The notes under the pieces: generated by a model | Databases searched by the model: none | What the model was told of the DNA's origin: nothing | The model's input: the letters and a program-made list of their open reading frames with translations, nothing else | Position numbers and translations under genes: made by a program | Assembly: GCA_900119285.1 (NCBI GenBank) | Contig: FPIT01000005.1 | Location: forward strand, 248,001-312,000 | From: Prevotellaceae bacterium HUN156 | GTDB taxonomy: Bacteria > Bacteroidota > Bacteroidia > Bacteroidales > Bacteroidaceae | Length of the DNA: 64,000 nt | Direction: 5' to 3' | Shown here: positions 33,701 through 43,572 of the stretch, piece after piece | How positions within the stretch are numbered: position 1 is the first letter of the stretch | How the letters are laid out: each line of letters begins with the position of its first letter

Positions 33701-36446
33701 AGCACGGAATCCAGAACCAGAAGGTGGAGCCGTGACCTGTGCCTTCGGAGGTAACACCGATGCGGCCACCAACCTTATCGACAATGGCCTTACAGATACT
33801 TAGACCAAGACCTGTGCCCTGCACGAAGTCGTCGAGCTTGACGAAGCGCTCAAAGACTGCAGCCTGCTTCTCCTTAGGTATGCCAGCACCCGTATCTTCG
33901 CAATAGAAGCAAAGTCCATCCATGCCCATACCGTCGATATTTCTCGACTCCTTGCGATAGCCCACACGGATGTGTCCCTTCTTGGTGTACTTCACAGCAT
34001 TGGTAACGAAGTTAGTCATTACCTGCTGCAAACGACCTGGGTCGAGCGTTACAGAGAAGGTGTCGTAAGGATTATCCTTCAAGAAGGCTACCTCTGGATT
34101 CTGTACGCGCTGTGCCAATATCTGACAGATATCGTCAAAGACGACAGGCAGGTCTATCGCCTCTGCCTTAATGGCTATAGACTGTCCCATATTGCTGGCT
34201 TCCAAGATGTCATTGATGAGACGCAACAGCATATCGCAGTTGTTGCGGATGATGCGGATGAACTCACGGCGCTCTTCAGAGGTCTCTACCATCTGCAACA
34301 GGTCGCTGAAGCCTACAATGGCATTGAGCGGGGTGCGAATCTCGTGCGTCATATTGGCAAGGAAGGCACTCTTCAGACGACCAGAATCCTTGGCGCGCAT
34401 GGTCTCTTCCTTCAGGCGCTGCTGAGCACTCATCAGGTCGGTAATGTCACGCACAATACCAAAATACTTCTCTAAGTTACCCTCTTGGTCGAATACGGGA
34501 ATACCACTGATAGAGAACCAAGCCATACCCTCCGTGAGCGGATTGTAGTTGAACTTATGCACCACATTGAAGGGTTTATTCTGTAGTACCTGCTCATTCA
34601 GGACACTTATAGAGTATTCCATCTCCTCTGGTGCCAAGCCATCAATATAGTCTTTCATAGGCAGAGAGGTTTCTGCCTGGCGCAGTGTACGAGAGAAGCG
34701 TATTATGTTTTCCTTCATATTGAGCGACCACACATACATATTGCTCTCTTCCAACAGATAGCGCAACTGGCGCTCGTACTCATCGATGGCGTTATGCGTC
34801 TTCTTGAGCTGGCGCTCGTGAATACGCAGCTTCATATACATTTCGCGCTCGTGCGTGATGTCGCGGACAGTGGCAATATAATATACCAGCTCACCTTCTT
34901 CATTGTGCAGCGGAACAATGCGCGCCTCCACATACTTGTCGAAGTTGAATTTGGGGTATTGAAGATGTCCACAGGCATGAAGCGCCTCGGGAGGATCGTG
35001 CAATGTCATGTCATTGGTGAAAGGATCGGCAAAGAGCGAACGCTCATAGAAGTACTGGATGCATTCCTCATTATTATTAAGGAACGCGCGCATCTTCTGG
35101 TTTAAGTCAAGCAGGCGGCCTTCTGGATCATAGAATGACATAGCCATCATGTTGGTATCAAACACCTTTCTGTAAGTGCTGCCCAGACTCTCATTACGTT
35201 GCTCTTCCTCTACCTCATGGGTGATGTCCTTGAGGGCTTGCACAATGTAGCGCGGCAGATGATTCTCACGTTCCAGAATAGCACTGCCATTGAAAGACTT
35301 CCATTCGGGCTTGTCGAATGTACCCGCATTCCAAGTAATCTGCAGAGGGCGTGCATCACAATCGCCACGCTTCAGACACTTGATATGATTGCTGTAATCC
35401 TCACGCTGCTCTTCAGCTACACGCTCTATAAACTCTTCCATCGTGACACCCCACTCTGGCAACAGCTTGCCATGAAGGTTCTTCACATGTCCAGAGACGA
35501 TGTCGTATTCCAATACATAGTTCTCATCCATCTCCAACGCCTGCTTCATCATGCTGTTCAGGTCTGAACTGCGACGAACGGCAGCCTTCACACGCAAGGT
35601 TATCAAGCGACTGGCAACAAAAGCTATCACACCAGCCACTACCAGAGTGATAAGAAGGAAAGGTGCTGCAGGCGAAGCATCGTCGTGCACCAAATCAGGA
35701 TGAAACCACTTGTCGTAGATGCGCTGCAAATCACCTGACTGCTGCATACGAGTGTACTGGTCGTCAATATCGTTGAGCAGGTCTTTGTCATAGCCAATGA
35801 TATGCAATTCACCTGCAGAGATATCGGGAATCTCGTCCAGCGTCAAACTGTCAACACCTAACTCCTGTACCTTGCTGGAGAGTGGAATCTGTCCCCAGAG
35901 ATAATAGTCGCACTGCTTGTTGCGCACGCGTGTCAAACCATCCTTCGGTGATAGATATTCTGTTTCGTAAGGAATGGAGTCGAGTTCGTAAACGCGCAAT
36001 GCAGCATAGTCGTTCTTCTTGATACCTACCTTACCCTGCCACAACTTGCTGATGCCTGGGAAGGGAGGTGTGTCGATACGACGAAGTGCACGAACGGTAT
36101 AGTAGTTGACGTATCGCTTGGTCTGAATGAAAGGTGGCTTATTATAATAGGAAGAAAGCGCATGCAGCAAGTCGGCCTTGTGACTGATAAATAATTCACT
36201 GGCAGCATGCCACTCTTGCATCACAAACTTATGAGGAATATTCAGCTTATTGAGGATGATGCCCAACACCTCTACATTATAACCGGCAGGCAAACCATCG
36301 CTATCGAGGAACTCAAACGGACGGAAGTCCCAGTCGCAGGCAATGATAAGGGGATGCTCTTCTGTATAGCCGTCGAACTCTCGGGCAGAGAGGGGCTGAG
36401 CGAGGAGACTGAAGATAAACAGTATGATATAGTAGTATCTTTTCAT
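33699..36446 (-). CDS. Sensor histidine kinase with periplasmic SBP_bac_3 domain (H-type, kinase 4 of array)
   Basis: 915 aa. Signal peptide (KRYYYIILFIFSLLAQPLSA), an extracellular solute-binding family 3 domain (about 30-260, DWDFRPFEFLDSDGLPAGYN), one membrane helix (FLLITLVVAGVIAFVASRL), three PAS-like domains (about 290-675), DHp helix FLANMTHEIRTPLNAIVGF with phospho-acceptor His701, and an intact HATPase (N box VTNAVKYT, G1 DTGAGI, G2 GTGLGLSIC). It should bind a small polar ligand such as an amino acid in the periplasm. It is the last gene of the four-kinase array, 17 nt behind kinase 3, and its C-terminal half is homologous to kinase 2. There is no receiver domain. Its stop codon TAA lies inside the end of repeat copy A, which would form its 3' UTR. 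Confidence 0.93.
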   Translation of the reverse strand: MKRYYYIILFIFSLLAQPLSAREFDGYTEEHPLIIACDWDFRPFEFLDSDGLPAGYNVEVLGIILNKLNIPHKFVMQEWHAASELFISHKADLLHALSSYYNKPPFIQTKRYVNYYTVRALRRIDTPPFPGISKLWQGKVGIKKNDYAALRVYELDSIPYETEYLSPKDGLTRVRNKQCDYYLWGQIPLSSKVQELGVDSLTLDEIPDISAGELHIIGYDKDLLNDIDDQYTRMQQSGDLQRIYDKWFHPDLVHDDASPAAPFLLITLVVAGVIAFVASRLITLRVKAAVRRSSDLNSMMKQALEMDENYVLEYDIVSGHVKNLHGKLLPEWGVTMEEFIERVAEEQREDYSNHIKCLKRGDCDARPLQITWNAGTFDKPEWKSFNGSAILERENHLPRYIVQALKDITHEVEEEQRNESLGSTYRKVFDTNMMAMSFYDPEGRLLDLNQKMRAFLNNNEECIQYFYERSLFADPFTNDMTLHDPPEALHACGHLQYPKFNFDKYVEARIVPLHNEEGELVYYIATVRDITHEREMYMKLRIHERQLKKTHNAIDEYERQLRYLLEESNMYVWSLNMKENIIRFSRTLRQAETSLPMKDYIDGLAPEEMEYSISVLNEQVLQNKPFNVVHKFNYNPLTEGMAWFSISGIPVFDQEGNLEKYFGIVRDITDLMSAQQRLKEETMRAKDSGRLKSAFLANMTHEIRTPLNAIVGFSDLLQMVETSEERREFIRIIRNNCDMLLRLINDILEASNMGQSIAIKAEAIDLPVVFDDICQILAQRVQNPEVAFLKDNPYDTFSVTLDPGRLQQVMTNFVTNAVKYTKKGHIRVGYRKESRNIDGMGMDGLCFYCEDTGAGIPKEKQAAVFERFVKLDDFVQGTGLGLSICKAIVDKVGGRIGVTSEGTGHGSTFWFWIPC

Positions 36447-36463
36447 GACGAATGCTTCTTTTG

Positions 36464-39238
36464 TTATTTCCTGACGATTTCAGTACACTTACAAGGAATG
36501 GTAACCCAGACAATGGTTCCCTGAGCCTCGTTGGACTTAATCTTAATCTTACCTCCCATCTGCTTCACCAGTTCATGACAGATGGAGAGTCCAAGACCTG
36601 TACCTTGGTTGCTTGAGCTGACAAAGCGCTCAAAAATCTGATTAAGGCGGTCTGCAGGAATACCACATCCTGTATCCTGGAATACCATTACCAGGTCTTC
36701 GCCAGTGTACTCATAGCTGGCTCGAACCATACCCATTGAAGTGTTCTGGGCAGCATTAGCCACCAACTGGTCGATAACTCTTCCGATATTACTCTCGTCA
36801 ATCTCAATGACCAGATGCTCGTAAGGATTGTCTATCAAATAACTAACACCCTCGTGCTTGTCGTGGAACCAAGCGGTTTGACAGCGACTTTCGAAGATTT
36901 GTGAGAAATCGATTGGCTCACGGTGGAACTCAATCATCTGAGCATCCAGACGAGAGAGGAAGAGTATGTCGTTAATCAACTTCAGCAATCGTGAGGAGTT
37001 GTGCTTAATCTGCTCGATAAACAGCGGCTCATCCTCTGTAGCATGCTCCATCTCAAAGAGTTCGGCAAAGCCAACAACAGAACTGAGCGGAGTACGTATC
37101 TCATAACTCATATTACGAAGGAAGGCATTCTTCACCGTCTCAATTTCCTGAGCCTTGACGGTTTCTCTTGCCAACTCCTCTTCCGTAGCCTTAATATCAC
37201 TGATGTCACGACATACACCGAAGTATTCTACTACCTCACCCTTATCATTCAATGTAGGAATGAATGACAGCAACAGCGTGAGGCGCTTGCCGTGCTTGCC
37301 ACGAATATTGGTCTTGATGGCAGCCTTCAGAGGCGACTGCGTGAGATTATCCATACTGTTAATCATACGCTCTGCCTGCTTCTTTGACGAAGGGTCAGTC
37401 AGTGCCAACGCACGGTTCTGAGTCAATTGATTCTGCTCCTGACCAACACTGCTATAGACTAACAGGACGTGGGTGTCTGGATAATAAATAGCCATGCGGA
37501 CACCACCATTCTGCAATACAAAGTTGATATTGCGGAAGTAGGCGTTCATGGCTTCATTGGCGCGCTCCTGCTGAGCAATATTCTCACGAAGAAGGTGGTA
37601 AGACTTCACAACTTCCGTCACGTCACGACCTGTTCCGAAGATGGCCTTCAACTTGTTGTTCTTGTCACGCAACGGCATCAACTGCAACTCATAATAAACC
37701 TTATCCTTCAAGGTGTGGCGATACACGCTGGTATCCGTCTCGGGATTATAGAAGCGCGTCATGTGTAGGGGCTGCAAATCTTCTACTGGCATTGGCTCGC
37801 CAAAGAGGTCGCGCAGGTGAACCTTATTCTTCAATACCTGCTCCCTACCTCCGAGAACGCCCGCAGAAGTCTTTTCATTCATGTTGTTGATATAGCCTAA
37901 CTCATCAAAGGTAATGATGTCAACCAATTTCGAGTTGAAGATAGACTCATAGCGCAACTTCGTATTCTTTACCTGTTCCTGACGACGACGAGCCACCGTA
38001 ACATCGCTGGTTGTACCCACGATGTCTGTGGGATTACCATATCTGTCGTAGCGCAAGGTGGAGAGAACGATGGCAAAAATATGGATATTGCCATCACTAA
38101 ATTCTGTAGAACGCACCTCGAGAGACACTCTGTCTTCCTCACCCTGCACAATTTTCAACAAGGCATCACTAATGCGCCGCACATCTTCTACCTGAACATA
38201 CTTGAAGAAGAAGGTGGGAGGCTGATTGCCATATTCCACCTGACCATCCTCATCATAGAGTGTCACTGTCTTCTGGGCTACATTGAAGGTCCAGACGCGC
38301 ACCTTATTGGTCTTCATAATCAACGACAGACGGTTGTTGCTGCGACGAATGGTCTCAGTCATCTTCTTCTCGCGATTGCGATAGATGCTGTAATAGATGA
38401 TAGCGCATATCAGCAACAATACCAAGACAACGACCGCCTCCCATATCCATGAGGGAACGCCAGTATCCTTACGCTCTGGATAGAACCACTTGTTCTGGAT
38501 AACCTGCAACTTACCTTCTGACTCCAGCTGGGTATAGATTTCATCAATCTGCTCCAACAACTGAGTATTGTTAGATAGGAACTTATAGTCGCCATGCGGC
38601 ATATTTACAGGCGTCAGTTCCAAGTCATCGAAATGCAGCGTGCGCATCAACCACTTCAAAGACAGCGTATTCCATACTATACGGCTGCCTGGCGTGTTAT
38701 GCACATACTGCACAGCCTCACGCATATCATTATATGGTTGGGCATTTTGGCCCCAGCCTTTATCTTCCATTAGGTGATGACTGAAACTACCTTCATGCAC
38801 AATAACGGGATATTTGGAGAGGTCGTTTTCTATAGCAATGCGTGCTGGTTCACCCTTTCGGTGCAACACGCTATGAGTAAATATCTGAACCACGGACTTG
38901 CCGTAATGGGCAAACTCGTCGTGATAGTCTGCTTCCATAGCCAACATCAGGTCTGCCTCGCCATTCTTCAAGTCGGTAAGCGACTGACTGGTTGGCTTTA
39001 GCTTGATGACATAAGGAATGTCCAGTTCCTGACAAATGAGCTTGACAAGGTCTATGTTATAGCCCACGGCCTCACCACTAGCATTAAGAAAGGAATAAGG
39101 CCACAAATCCCATGCGTCTTCATAGACCAATGGGTTCTCAAGAGTAAATACTCTTGTACTATCATTCGCTTGCGCCATCCTGGGAGACGCAAAGAGATAG
39201 GACAAGAGACAGATTAAAACAGTTAGTCGTTTGTTCAT
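36464..39238 (-). CDS. Histidine-kinase-like sensor with Tyr in place of phospho-acceptor His (Y-type, kinase 3)
   Basis: 924 aa with the same outline as kinase 4: signal peptide (TVLICLLSYLFASPRMAQA), SBP_bac_3 domain (about 35-250, DAWDLWPYSFLNASGEAVGYN), a membrane helix (WIWEAVVVLVLLLICAIIYY), PAS-like domains (about 300-680), DHp helix and HATPase. The DHp motif reads FLRNMSYEIRTPLSSVVGF, with Tyr712 (codon TAT) exactly where His should be. The ATPase part is intact (N box LVANAAQNT, G1 DTGCGI, G2 GTGLGLSIC). It could therefore bind ATP and trans-phosphorylate a partner's His but not carry the phosphate itself. It lies 11 nt behind kinase 2 and is homologous to kinase 1 through the PAS regions (RVWTFNV, FGTGRDVTEVV). 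Confidence 0.92.
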   Translation of the reverse strand: MNKRLTVLICLLSYLFASPRMAQANDSTRVFTLENPLVYEDAWDLWPYSFLNASGEAVGYNIDLVKLICQELDIPYVIKLKPTSQSLTDLKNGEADLMLAMEADYHDEFAHYGKSVVQIFTHSVLHRKGEPARIAIENDLSKYPVIVHEGSFSHHLMEDKGWGQNAQPYNDMREAVQYVHNTPGSRIVWNTLSLKWLMRTLHFDDLELTPVNMPHGDYKFLSNNTQLLEQIDEIYTQLESEGKLQVIQNKWFYPERKDTGVPSWIWEAVVVLVLLLICAIIYYSIYRNREKKMTETIRRSNNRLSLIMKTNKVRVWTFNVAQKTVTLYDEDGQVEYGNQPPTFFFKYVQVEDVRRISDALLKIVQGEEDRVSLEVRSTEFSDGNIHIFAIVLSTLRYDRYGNPTDIVGTTSDVTVARRRQEQVKNTKLRYESIFNSKLVDIITFDELGYINNMNEKTSAGVLGGREQVLKNKVHLRDLFGEPMPVEDLQPLHMTRFYNPETDTSVYRHTLKDKVYYELQLMPLRDKNNKLKAIFGTGRDVTEVVKSYHLLRENIAQQERANEAMNAYFRNINFVLQNGGVRMAIYYPDTHVLLVYSSVGQEQNQLTQNRALALTDPSSKKQAERMINSMDNLTQSPLKAAIKTNIRGKHGKRLTLLLSFIPTLNDKGEVVEYFGVCRDISDIKATEEELARETVKAQEIETVKNAFLRNMSYEIRTPLSSVVGFAELFEMEHATEDEPLFIEQIKHNSSRLLKLINDILFLSRLDAQMIEFHREPIDFSQIFESRCQTAWFHDKHEGVSYLIDNPYEHLVIEIDESNIGRVIDQLVANAAQNTSMGMVRASYEYTGEDLVMVFQDTGCGIPADRLNQIFERFVSSSNQGTGLGLSICHELVKQMGGKIKIKSNEAQGTIVWVTIPCKCTEIVRK

Positions 39239-39249
39239 GGTTGAAACAA

Positions 39250-41325
39250 TTATTCTTTTAATTCTTCACAAGGTATCCACATCCAGAATGTAGATCCGCA
39301 ATCCTTACCTTCAGACTGTACACCTATATAACCTTGGGAGGCATCGGCTATAGCCTTACAGATACTTAGTCCAAGACCAGTACCCTGAATATAGTCATTG
39401 AGCTTGAAGAAACGGTCGAAGATTTTTTCGTGTGACTCAGGAGGAACACCTTCACCCGTATCTTCGCAATAGAGATAGAGTCCTTCACGAGTAATCGTTC
39501 CGTCAGGACCTTCTTCTTCTCGCCATTCCTTGCGATAGCCCAATTTAATATGTCCTTGCTTGGTGTACTTCACTGCATTAGTGACAAAGTTGGTAAATAC
39601 CTGACGCAGATGAGCCTCATCAATCTTCGTGAAATAAGAAGGATAAGGACTATCCTTGATGAATTCTACATCAGGCGACTGAACACGCTGACTCATGGAC
39701 TCACAGATGCTGTCGAAGAACTTGGCAAAGTCAACCTTCGTCAATGCAATCTGTACGCCACCCTTAGAGTCGAAGGCTGCAGCAGCCTGTATATCGTTAA
39801 CCAGTCGCATCAGCATATCGCAGTTATCCATAATGAGGCGCAACATCTGAGTACGCTCATCTTCTGAAGAAAGCATGGGCAGCACATCCGAGAAACCTAC
39901 AATAGCATTCAGCGGTGTACGAATCTCATGCGTCATGTTAGCCAAGAAGGCACTCTTCATGCGACCAGAGTCGTTGGCACGCTCCGTCTCGTGTTTCAGT
40001 TCTTCTTGCTTACGTATCAGCTTATCAATATTTCTCCAGATACCAAAGGCACCCTTCAACTTTCCATCTTCATCAAATTCGGGTACGCTATTGATTTGAA
40101 TCCACTGAGGCTCTGTGTGCTGCCCTGTTATCATAGGTTTCATCAGACCGACATAGCTCAATGGCTTTGAGTATATCTTCTCGGGATTATCAATACCATG
40201 TACGTAATCATTATCTGGATTCATAAAGATGTCTCGCAAATGATCTAAAGAGAATGTCTTTATCACCGTGCTCAAACCATGATAGAACTCTATCGTGTTC
40301 CTCTCTAATGAAATACGCCACGACTGAAGGCCACAGGTTTCCATCATGTAACGCAACTCCTGCTCATAAATCAGGATCTCCTCGTTCATCTTCTTTATCT
40401 CGATGTCGTTCTTCTTCACCTGCAGATACATGTCGCGCTCACTGGAAACATCACGAGTGGCAATAGAGATATAAGAGAGCTTACCTTCTCTGTCATAAAT
40501 GGGGTGTACACCTACTTCTAAATATACGCGCATGTTACGCTCTGGGATAATGCTGAGCGAACAACCCCAATATTCTTCTGGCTGATAGCGAGTGAATATC
40601 TCATTGAAAGGAAATACATCAAACAGATTGGTCGATGAGAAATAAGCATCAGTCGTATCTGTATCAAAGTGACAGATCTCTCGCATAATCTTGTTGGCAT
40701 CAAGCAACCATCCCTCAGCAGAATAGAAGGACAAGCCAACAATAGAGTTCTCGAAAATCTGCTTGTATTTCTGGAACAATGCTTCTTCCTCCATCTGACG
40801 ATGATGAGGATCGGTCTCGTCAAACAATACACTGATGATGTTTGCCAACGTCTTGCCATCCTTCTCATACTCTGCAACACTGGCATTACGCAGATAAATC
40901 CAGCGCGGAGTTTCTCCTGCCTCACTGTAGTTCCAGCGATAGTCAAACTCTGCTACCGGCACCTCTCCATTCATTAGCTGATGGATAGCCTCAACCGAAT
41001 GTTCAAGGTCATCGGGATGAATGTGCTTCTTAAAGTCTTCTACCGAAATACTCTCGGTGGGCAGCATCTGACCATCCAACTGATGTATTGTTTCTGTATG
41101 AGGATCGTAGATGATGAGATTATTGACCACCATCTTCAAGGCATTGTCCATCATGTCATGAGTGGCTTGCATGGCTTCTACCTCATGACGCACCTTCCTA
41201 CGGATGCGATAGTTCTGCATCAGCTCGTAAACGAGTATCGCGAATACGATAGGAAACAGAATCTGTAGCATCCAAGCTATTGACATGCTCTTTAGTAGCA
41301 AGAAAGTGATATTCAGTAGCATCAT
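39250..41325 (-). CDS. PAS sensor histidine kinase (H-type, kinase 2 of array)
   Basis: 691 aa. Two closely placed hydrophobic stretches at the N-terminus (LLNITFLLLKSMSIAWMLQI and LFPIVFAILVYELM) replace the periplasmic domain of kinase 4. Then come PAS-like domains (about 60-430), DHp helix FLANMTHEIRTPLNAIVGF with His466, and a full HATPase (N box VTNAVKYT, G1 DTGEGV, G2 GTGLGLSIC). Without a large outside domain it probably senses a cytoplasmic signal or depends on a partner. Its start overlaps the stop of kinase 1 by 4 nt, so the two are translationally coupled in a roughly equal ratio. No receiver domain. Confidence 0.93.
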   Translation of the reverse strand: MMLLNITFLLLKSMSIAWMLQILFPIVFAILVYELMQNYRIRRKVRHEVEAMQATHDMMDNALKMVVNNLIIYDPHTETIHQLDGQMLPTESISVEDFKKHIHPDDLEHSVEAIHQLMNGEVPVAEFDYRWNYSEAGETPRWIYLRNASVAEYEKDGKTLANIISVLFDETDPHHRQMEEEALFQKYKQIFENSIVGLSFYSAEGWLLDANKIMREICHFDTDTTDAYFSSTNLFDVFPFNEIFTRYQPEEYWGCSLSIIPERNMRVYLEVGVHPIYDREGKLSYISIATRDVSSERDMYLQVKKNDIEIKKMNEEILIYEQELRYMMETCGLQSWRISLERNTIEFYHGLSTVIKTFSLDHLRDIFMNPDNDYVHGIDNPEKIYSKPLSYVGLMKPMITGQHTEPQWIQINSVPEFDEDGKLKGAFGIWRNIDKLIRKQEELKHETERANDSGRMKSAFLANMTHEIRTPLNAIVGFSDVLPMLSSEDERTQMLRLIMDNCDMLMRLVNDIQAAAAFDSKGGVQIALTKVDFAKFFDSICESMSQRVQSPDVEFIKDSPYPSYFTKIDEAHLRQVFTNFVTNAVKYTKQGHIKLGYRKEWREEEGPDGTITREGLYLYCEDTGEGVPPESHEKIFDRFFKLNDYIQGTGLGLSICKAIADASQGYIGVQSEGKDCGSTFWMWIPCEELKE

Positions 41326-43418
41326 AGCAAGTTATTTTCAGACATGTTAGAAAAAATATCAGCACGGCCTCTATCTATGACCTTAGCCTCGCAGGGGATT
41401 GAAATCCACACCGAAGCGCCATGCCCAATCTTAGAATCAAACTCTATACTTCCTCCCATCTGCTGAACCAGCATCTGAACAATAGGAAGGTCAACACCCG
41501 TACCTATCAGGCGCTCTTGCTTGTCACGAACAAAGCGTCCGAAGATATGAGCAACAGTATCGGGATCAACACCTTCGCCAGTATCTTCAATATTGATAAT
41601 CAGTTCACCACGTCGGTATTCATAACGGGCACTGATACGACCGTGATCTACATACATGCTGGACAACTGGCAAATCTTCTGAATGACATAGCCCACATGT
41701 TCTTCGTCAATATGAACTACCAAACTCTCATAAGGATTCTCCATGATAATCTTCACATCGGAAGGAAGATTAGACCAGCCCATCTGACAACGGCTCACAA
41801 AGAGCTTCGTAAACTCTACATCAGTCTTGGTATATTCTACCATGTTCGCATCCAACTGTGAGAGGTAGAGCACATCATTAACCAGCTGCAGCATGGTATT
41901 CGTACCCAACTTGATTTGCTCAATGAAGGAAGCCTCATCTTCTTTATCATGATCGACATTCAAGAGGCCAGCGAAACCTACCACATTATTTAATGGTGTA
42001 CGTATCTCATAGCTCATATTGGTCAGGAATGCTTGTTTCAATCGTTCCGTCTCCTGAGCCTTCTGGGTTTCTACAGCCAAACGCTGTTCGGTTTCCACCA
42101 AGTCGGTGATGTCACGACACATACCGAAATAGCGCTCCACCCTACCCTCAGAATCCATAATGGGCACCAGATTGAACATCATCCATATCTTGCGACGTTG
42201 CTTATCGTAAAGTTCCAACTCTATTGTGGCATCAATATTGGAACGAACCAGATGGTCCATACGAATGAGCATGCTGGACACCGTGCGACGGAAGCGTGGT
42301 GAAGCCAAACGGATGCAACGCAACTGCGAGAAGCGCAACTGTGTTACATTAATATTATTAGAGAGCTCCAAGGTGGCTGACTTGGGATAATAGTTCAGCA
42401 GTCGGATATCACTGACTTGCAGTGCATAGTTAATATTCTGCACATACTGTCGGATGCTCTCAGTAGCTTTGCGCAAATGTTCGGCACCAGCCTGCTGACG
42501 ATGGAACGACTCAACCATTTCGGTAATATTACGACCAGTCATAAACACGCCATCCAACTCTCCCTCAGGAGTACGGATAGGATTAATGGTAGACTCATAA
42601 TACATCTTTCCATGTAAGCCGAACTTATCCAAATGATATAGTGGATCCTCATAACGAGAGAAGTCAACGATGGCTGAGGTGCGTGTAGTTTCCAAATCAG
42701 GAATCTCCACATCACTGAAGATAGGATTGTTCTTCAGCAGGAATCTGTTATTCAATACAAAGTCACGGTCTTTAACACCGAAAGCCTGACAAGCTCGCTC
42801 GTTAATATCTTTCAGCACGCCCTCGTGATCATAATAGATCATATCAACCAAAGAGGTATTGAATACGGTATGATAACGCATCAACAACTGGTTGACATAT
42901 TCTATTCGGCGGTGCTCCTCTGTCACATCGTGCTGAATACCGATAACGCTCAGCACTCGTCCATGTTCATCATGTTCACTGACAGACAAGGAAATCTCAT
43001 AGTGTCTGCGATAGTCACCATCCTTAGCATTGCTGAGCAGGGTAATCGTAGTGATCTTCTCCTTGCCTTCACATATATTATAGATGGCAGAACGCAACAC
43101 CTCGAAATCATCGCGATCGAAGAACTGTGAGAATTCTACAGGATTGTATTCCTGTTCCTGGCTTCCCTCTTCCGACAAGAAATAATAATGACGAGTTGCC
43201 AACACATATTTCCATACGCGCAGGCGACCAGTTCGCAGCACCAATGCCAAACGAGAATTCTGCTCATTCAGTGTAGCATTGTTGAGTCGCTCGCGTTTCA
43301 AATAGATGCGATTATAGCGAAACAGGATGAAAATAGCAATGAGCATTACTATCATGACGTAAACCACGCAATGGTTCAAATCAAACATCAATATTGTATT
43401 TATTGCTAACTGGCACAT
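41322..43418 (-). CDS. Histidine-kinase-like sensor lacking phospho-acceptor His and N-box Asn (Y-type, kinase 1)
   Basis: 698 aa from the first ATG; an ATG at 43388 (MFDLNHCVVYVMIVMLIA) is an alternative that starts just before the single membrane helix. PAS-like domains (about 55-430) are followed by a DHp helix FLTNMSYEIRTPLNNVVGF, in which Tyr470 (TAT) replaces His. The ATP-binding domain is also damaged: by alignment with kinase 2 the N-box Asn is Leu (KICQLSSMYV), and the G2 box reads GTGVDLPIV, while G1 DTGEGV is kept. It is therefore likely a pseudokinase that works by pairing with kinase 2, with which it overlaps by 4 nt. It is first in the array, behind a good promoter. Confidence 0.9.
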   Translation of the reverse strand: MCQLAINTILMFDLNHCVVYVMIVMLIAIFILFRYNRIYLKRERLNNATLNEQNSRLALVLRTGRLRVWKYVLATRHYYFLSEEGSQEQEYNPVEFSQFFDRDDFEVLRSAIYNICEGKEKITTITLLSNAKDGDYRRHYEISLSVSEHDEHGRVLSVIGIQHDVTEEHRRIEYVNQLLMRYHTVFNTSLVDMIYYDHEGVLKDINERACQAFGVKDRDFVLNNRFLLKNNPIFSDVEIPDLETTRTSAIVDFSRYEDPLYHLDKFGLHGKMYYESTINPIRTPEGELDGVFMTGRNITEMVESFHRQQAGAEHLRKATESIRQYVQNINYALQVSDIRLLNYYPKSATLELSNNINVTQLRFSQLRCIRLASPRFRRTVSSMLIRMDHLVRSNIDATIELELYDKQRRKIWMMFNLVPIMDSEGRVERYFGMCRDITDLVETEQRLAVETQKAQETERLKQAFLTNMSYEIRTPLNNVVGFAGLLNVDHDKEDEASFIEQIKLGTNTMLQLVNDVLYLSQLDANMVEYTKTDVEFTKLFVSRCQMGWSNLPSDVKIIMENPYESLVVHIDEEHVGYVIQKICQLSSMYVDHGRISARYEYRRGELIINIEDTGEGVDPDTVAHIFGRFVRDKQERLIGTGVDLPIVQMLVQQMGGSIEFDSKIGHGASVWISIPCEAKVIDRGRADIFSNMSENNLL

Positions 43419-43453
43419 ACTAGATAGTAATATGATTTTCGGTTTTATGTAGG

Positions 43454-43484
43454 CAAAGGTAGAAAAAAAAAAGCACTTTACAAA
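43454..43484 (-). promoter_or_regulatory. Promoter of the four-kinase array
   Basis: Minus strand: -33 TTTG (43484-43481), 19-nt spacer, -7 TACCTTTG (43461-43454). It is back to back with the frr promoter. Confidence 0.75.
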
Positions 43485-43513
43485 ATTATTTTATGACTTT
43501 TTTTACGAAATGG

Positions 43514-43545
43514 TTTGCGTACTCCGAAATTATGTAGTATCTTTG
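43514..43545 (+). promoter_or_regulatory. Promoter of frr
   Basis: TTTG at 43514-43517, 20-nt spacer, TATCTTTG at 43538-43545. The open frame of frr extends into this promoter (43510), which fixes the start at the ATG 43573. Confidence 0.75.
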
Positions 43546-43572
43546 TGGCAAATTCAAACAAACAATAGAATT

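Noticed and set aside
41322..43418. His-to-Tyr as a sequencing error
   Set aside because: The same change occurs independently in two paralogous genes (41322-43418 and 36464-39238) with different surrounding codons, and one of them has further matching losses.
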